NCBI GenBank assembly: GCA_019918135.1
Contig: WBZZ01000852.1
Coordinates: 17,501 to 81,500, forward strand
Direction of reading: 5' to 3'
Origin: Paulinella micropora
Taxonomy: Eukaryota > Cercozoa > Imbricatea > Euglyphida > Paulinellidae
Length of the DNA stretch: 64,000 bases
Position numbers and translations under genes: made by a program
Notes under the pieces: generated by a model
Databases searched by the model: none
What the model saw: the letters and a program-made list of their open reading frames with translations, nothing else
Told to the model about the DNA's origin: nothing
Part shown: positions 61,420 through 64,000 of the stretch, in pieces
Position numbering within the stretch: the stretch's first letter is position 1
Layout of the letters: every line of letters starts with the position of its first letter

Positions 61420-62320
61420 ATGCCTAAATCTATACATAAAGGATTAATAGCAAACAAGTTGCCACGAAAAACACTTTTGAAGCAGCATCTGGAGGACCAA
61501 CATAGAAAAAGCACACGAGGAATTCACTATTGACAGGCCAGTAAGAACAGAGTTAGATAGCAAAAAACCGCCCAAATTTAAGAATGACTTGGAAATACAA
61601 CCAATTAAAATACAAAGAGATGGCGTTGAATTGCTTCCTGTTCAAAAAGAAGGAATATTGCCAGCAATGGGGACTATGGTTATATGTGCAAGCACTGGCG
61701 GAGGTAAATCAGTTATGATTTGTAATCTACTCGCCAAAAAGAACATGTTGAAAGGTTTTTATGATAGAATAGTCGTCTTTTGCTTAAGTCCGTGCCCAAT
61801 CTTAGAAGACACTCTCAAGTTAAAAAAAGAAGACATAATCAAAGAAGACCGCCCAGAACTAATGCGCGAAATATTGACTAAACAAAAAGATTTGATTAAG
61901 ACGAAAGGTTTTAAGAAAGCACCAAAGATATTATTGTTATTGGATGACATTGCACAGAGTAAAACTTTTCTCAAATCAGAAGTGCTTACCGAGTTGTTTT
62001 TCGCTTCAACTCATGCCATAGTATCCGTGTGGGTCGCAACTCAAAGTTATACGCAACTCCCACGAAGAATAAGAATTAATTGCCATTGGATGATTATTTT
62101 TTAATGAGTAAGGAGAAGCGAACTTGACAGACTGGCAGATGAATATGAAAGCCCTTTTCTCACTAAAAAAGAATTTTACAATATGGTTAAATATGCTACG
62201 GCAGAACCTTATTCATTTCTTGCAATCAATAACACTGTCAGCGATAGAACAGCCCAGTTTAGAAAGAATTTCTCCACAATATTACGACTAAACAAGGACA
62301 GAGATATGACCAATTTATAA
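61420..62320 (+). pseudogene. FtsK/HerA-type genome packaging ATPase
   Basis: Walker A is CASTGGGKSVMI near 61.69 kb and Walker B is ILLLLDDI near 61.93 kb. A sensor-like VWVATQSYTQLPRRIR lies near 62.03 kb. This order and the TQ..QLP..IR segment are typical of the A32-like packaging ATPases of PLVs, virophages and Polintons, which pump DNA into capsids. The main open part is 61589-62104; the surrounding ends of the gene are broken. Confidence 0.85.
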
Positions 62321-62377
62321 TTGAATTCAATTATAAACTAGTTCAATTAAAAGTTTTTTGTTTCATAATAATATAAC

Positions 62378-62935
62378 ATGTCAGCACAGAAAATATATGC
62401 GACCCCTTATCGTCAAGCAATGTCAATTTGGTATAAAGAAAATGGACGAGGCAAACTTACACCAATTCGTAAGGGAACACCCGAACATGTGGCAATTCGT
62501 AAGGGAACATCCGAACATGTGGCAATCAGAAAAATAGAAGAAGATATTAAGAGTGGCAAGATTAAACGTCAAATCCGTCCAAAAGCGCCTAAGTCAAAGA
62601 AAACACTGAACGAACCAATTTCCAGCGGACAACCAGACCAAGTGCCAGATGAAGTATTGAAAAGAAAATCGCCAGACATAGCACCAGCCCGTAATGCAAC
62701 ACCTGCACCAAATGCCAAACCAGTTGAAATGTCTCCAGCACCGAAGGTTGAACAATCTCTACCAAAATCTGTTAATCCCACTCCTGTTTCTGTGCCAAAA
62801 CAAACTACCACAACACCAGCAAGCAAGATAGAAGCAATAGAAGATGCTTCTAAGGAAACTCCGCCACCAACCAAAGAAGTTGCGCAAACTAATGACATTG
62901 ACGTAAATCAAGCCATAGCGGATTTAAAGAAATGA
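62378..62935 (+). CDS. Pro/Lys-rich virion-associated protein, unknown
   Basis: This 185-residue frame begins 1 bp after an AATAATATAAC box. Residues 1-25 may be structured (TPYRQAMSIWYKENGRGK). The motif IRKGTPEHVA is repeated directly (about residues 30-50). The remainder is disordered and Pro/Ala/Thr-rich. It sits between ATPase and capsid genes, where PLVs often keep minor virion or maturation proteins. Confidence 0.5.
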   Translation: MSAQKIYATPYRQAMSIWYKENGRGKLTPIRKGTPEHVAIRKGTSEHVAIRKIEEDIKSGKIKRQIRPKAPKSKKTLNEPISSGQPDQVPDEVLKRKSPDIAPARNATPAPNAKPVEMSPAPKVEQSLPKSVNPTPVSVPKQTTTTPASKIEAIEDASKETPPPTKEVAQTNDIDVNQAIADLKK

Positions 62936-63019
62936 AAGAGGAAAGAATTACGCACAAGAATTTACAAATTATGAAAAAAAATAATTAACGCTAATTGATA
63001 AAATATTTATTATTATATA

Positions 63020-63277
63020 ATGATTAAAAACTTAAGTGCTTCAACTCGTTTGCCGATTGGCTTTATCAACAAACTCAACGAAGCAAACAGACCCGCGAGT
63101 GATGGATTTCAACTAAACCAGTTTGAATTGTGGAGTAGTCATGGTGCCCCGTTAGTTAATCAACCATTAACTGAATTTGGCGATCTCGTCTCACATGAGA
63201 AGAGCACTATTCAAAACACATTAACAGAAAATGGGGATGTTTTTGATTTGGACACCGCTGTTAGCAGTTTGGCTTAA
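63020..63277 (+). CDS. small protein before the major capsid gene
   Basis: This 85-residue frame is preceded by TATTTATTATTATATA. Composition is ordinary (Leu, Asn, Ser). A helical-looking related stretch (Gln/Asp/Lys-rich) continues to about 63400 but not as one frame. The function is unknown. The position directly before the capsid gene suggests a virion component. Confidence 0.4.
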   Translation: MIKNLSASTRLPIGFINKLNEANRPASDGFQLNQFELWSSHGAPLVNQPLTEFGDLVSHEKSTIQNTLTENGDVFDLDTAVSSLA

Positions 63278-63483
63278 TTAAAGAAAGCGGTTCAAAATGC
63301 TGAGGCAAGAGATTTTCAATTGACTTCACCACAAGATGCGAGACTTGACAATATACAAAAATCAGTTGATATTATTAAACAATCCGTTTCAGGTGAATAA
63401 ATAATTATTTTTAATTTCTATTATTATTTTTTAAGTATAGTAGCATTGCGAATTTTACCACCCCACAAGCACACACCAAAAAA

Positions 63484-64000
63484 ATGGAAGGAAAGGATTC
63501 TAAAAATACTGAGGAGTTGATGACTCTCAACAACCTCAGATATGAGTTGCCAGCAAATCTAGCACTCACTGAACAGGGGAGTATCCTTAAGAAGAACTTC
63601 TCCGACCAGCAGACTTATGCCAGTAATTCGGGGACTGAAATGATTTTTACATTACAGGCAAGCACTGATTTTGTTTATGGGAAAAATTGTTATTTGTCGT
63701 TTGATGTCAAGGCCGACGGGTTGGATACTAAAGCAGATCATGATTGCGCAATTGGTTTCCATAACACTCCACCAACTGCTATTTTTGAACGATTTTTGTT
63801 GGAAAGTAAGGATGGAAGCGAACTTGAACGAATTGAAGATGTTAATAAAATGGTGCGAAATATTCTCCCTTGGCACTATCCTTTTGATTATCGTAGGCAA
63901 GCACAGATGGCGGGACAGAGAGAACCAGTCACTGTTAATGCTAACATTACCGATCCTTCAATTACCGATTTTGCTGTTAACACTCCCACGGTCGTTGCGA
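63484..64000 (+). CDS. major capsid protein, N-terminal part (double jelly-roll type)
   Basis: The frame is open from the Met at 63484 to the window end (172 codons seen). After a polar start it reads LNNLRYELPANLALTEQGS and FVYGKNCYLSFDVKAD. It continues through IFERFLLESKDGSELERIED and the helical NKMVRNILPWHY, with many strands and Asn/Thr turns. This pattern, with a segment on an internal loop for symmetry-breaking helices, is what PLV major capsid proteins show at the start of their first jelly roll. Position after the ATPase and small proteins fits. Only the N-terminal third or so is visible. Confidence 0.75.
   Translation, partial: MEGKDSKNTEELMTLNNLRYELPANLALTEQGSILKKNFSDQQTYASNSGTEMIFTLQASTDFVYGKNCYLSFDVKADGLDTKADHDCAIGFHNTPPTAIFERFLLESKDGSELERIEDVNKMVRNILPWHYPFDYRRQAQMAGQREPVTVNANITDPSITDFAVNTPTVVA

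Larger units (their letters stand above)
47232..64000 (+). mobile_element. Polinton-like virus unit 2, integrated, continues past the window
   Basis: Parts in order: palindrome block, small basic protein, zinc-finger gene, AEP primase/SF3 helicase, unknown gene, spike gene, S74 fibre, membrane protein, PLA2 virion protein, packaging ATPase, two small proteins and major capsid protein (start only). Primase-helicase, ATPase and jelly-roll capsid without protein-primed polymerase B or an rve integrase is the PLV pattern. The whole is AT-rich relative to the DNA left of 41.5 kb. About ten breaks are spread over it while several structural genes stay open, so the insertion is moderately old. Confidence 0.85.

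Noticed and set aside
1-64000. tRNA or rRNA genes
   Set aside because: No segment showed the conserved T-loop/anticodon arrangement or rRNA core words on reading; a dedicated scan was not possible here.

Overview
The window is eukaryotic accessory DNA, most likely from a unicellular eukaryote such as an alga or another protist. The evidence is the contents: several Ty3/Gypsy and Ty1/Copia LTR retrotransposons, many simple and tandem repeats, and a Polinton-like virus (PLV) lying in the same contiguous DNA. I recognise no housekeeping host gene, tRNA or rRNA, so I cannot name the lineage.

Layout. From 1 to 11.1 kb lies a Ty3/Gypsy element on the plus strand. Its gag and pol frames are open throughout, an antisense frame sits head-to-head with gag, and its two LTRs share only their last 126-128 bp. 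From 11.1 to 12.7 kb is repeat-rich non-coding DNA. From 12.7 to 17.8 kb is a decayed Ty3 relative on the minus strand, with a pyrimidine-rich tract behind it to 23.6 kb. From 24.7 to 31.8 kb is a decayed Ty1/Copia element on the minus strand whose Gag carries CCCH and CCHC zinc fingers. Mosaic repeats built from three shared modules (A, B, C) lie at 0.7-1.1, 24.0-24.3 and 32.9-33.3 kb. From 34.2 to 36.4 kb is a 5'-truncated third Ty3 copy. Cys-rich 81-bp repeats follow at 36.8-37.1 kb. A GC-rich island at 37.9-41.4 kb has three frames: one resembling family-A/TV-Pol polymerases around motif A, one unknown, and one with a possible papain-like Cys/His pattern. It ends in two families of tandem repeats.

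From 41.6 kb to the window end the DNA becomes AT-rich and carries virus genes of PLV type, in two units that begin with the same 1.5-kb block. That block holds a 404-bp near-perfect palindrome with a conserved 34-nt centre, a G-rich tract, GCGAC-rich hairpins and a coiled-coil frame. Unit 1 (41.6-47.2 kb) carries a tyrosine recombinase with telomere-resolvase-like motifs, a spike-like protein and a penton-like capsid remnant. Unit 2 (47.2 kb to beyond 64 kb) carries a primase/SF3 helicase, spike genes, a long fibre with a peptidase-S74 chaperone tail, a membrane protein, a 1008-residue virion protein with a phospholipase A2 motif, a packaging ATPase and the start of a double jelly-roll major capsid protein. 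Several of its genes are broken, so it is an integrated fossil, although many structural genes remain open.

The most unusual feature is the pairing of a telomere-resolvase-like recombinase with long palindromes at the ends of PLV units. It suggests a virus with palindrome-dependent (possibly hairpin-ended or head-to-head joined) genome ends. This is inference from motifs and layout; no search was run.
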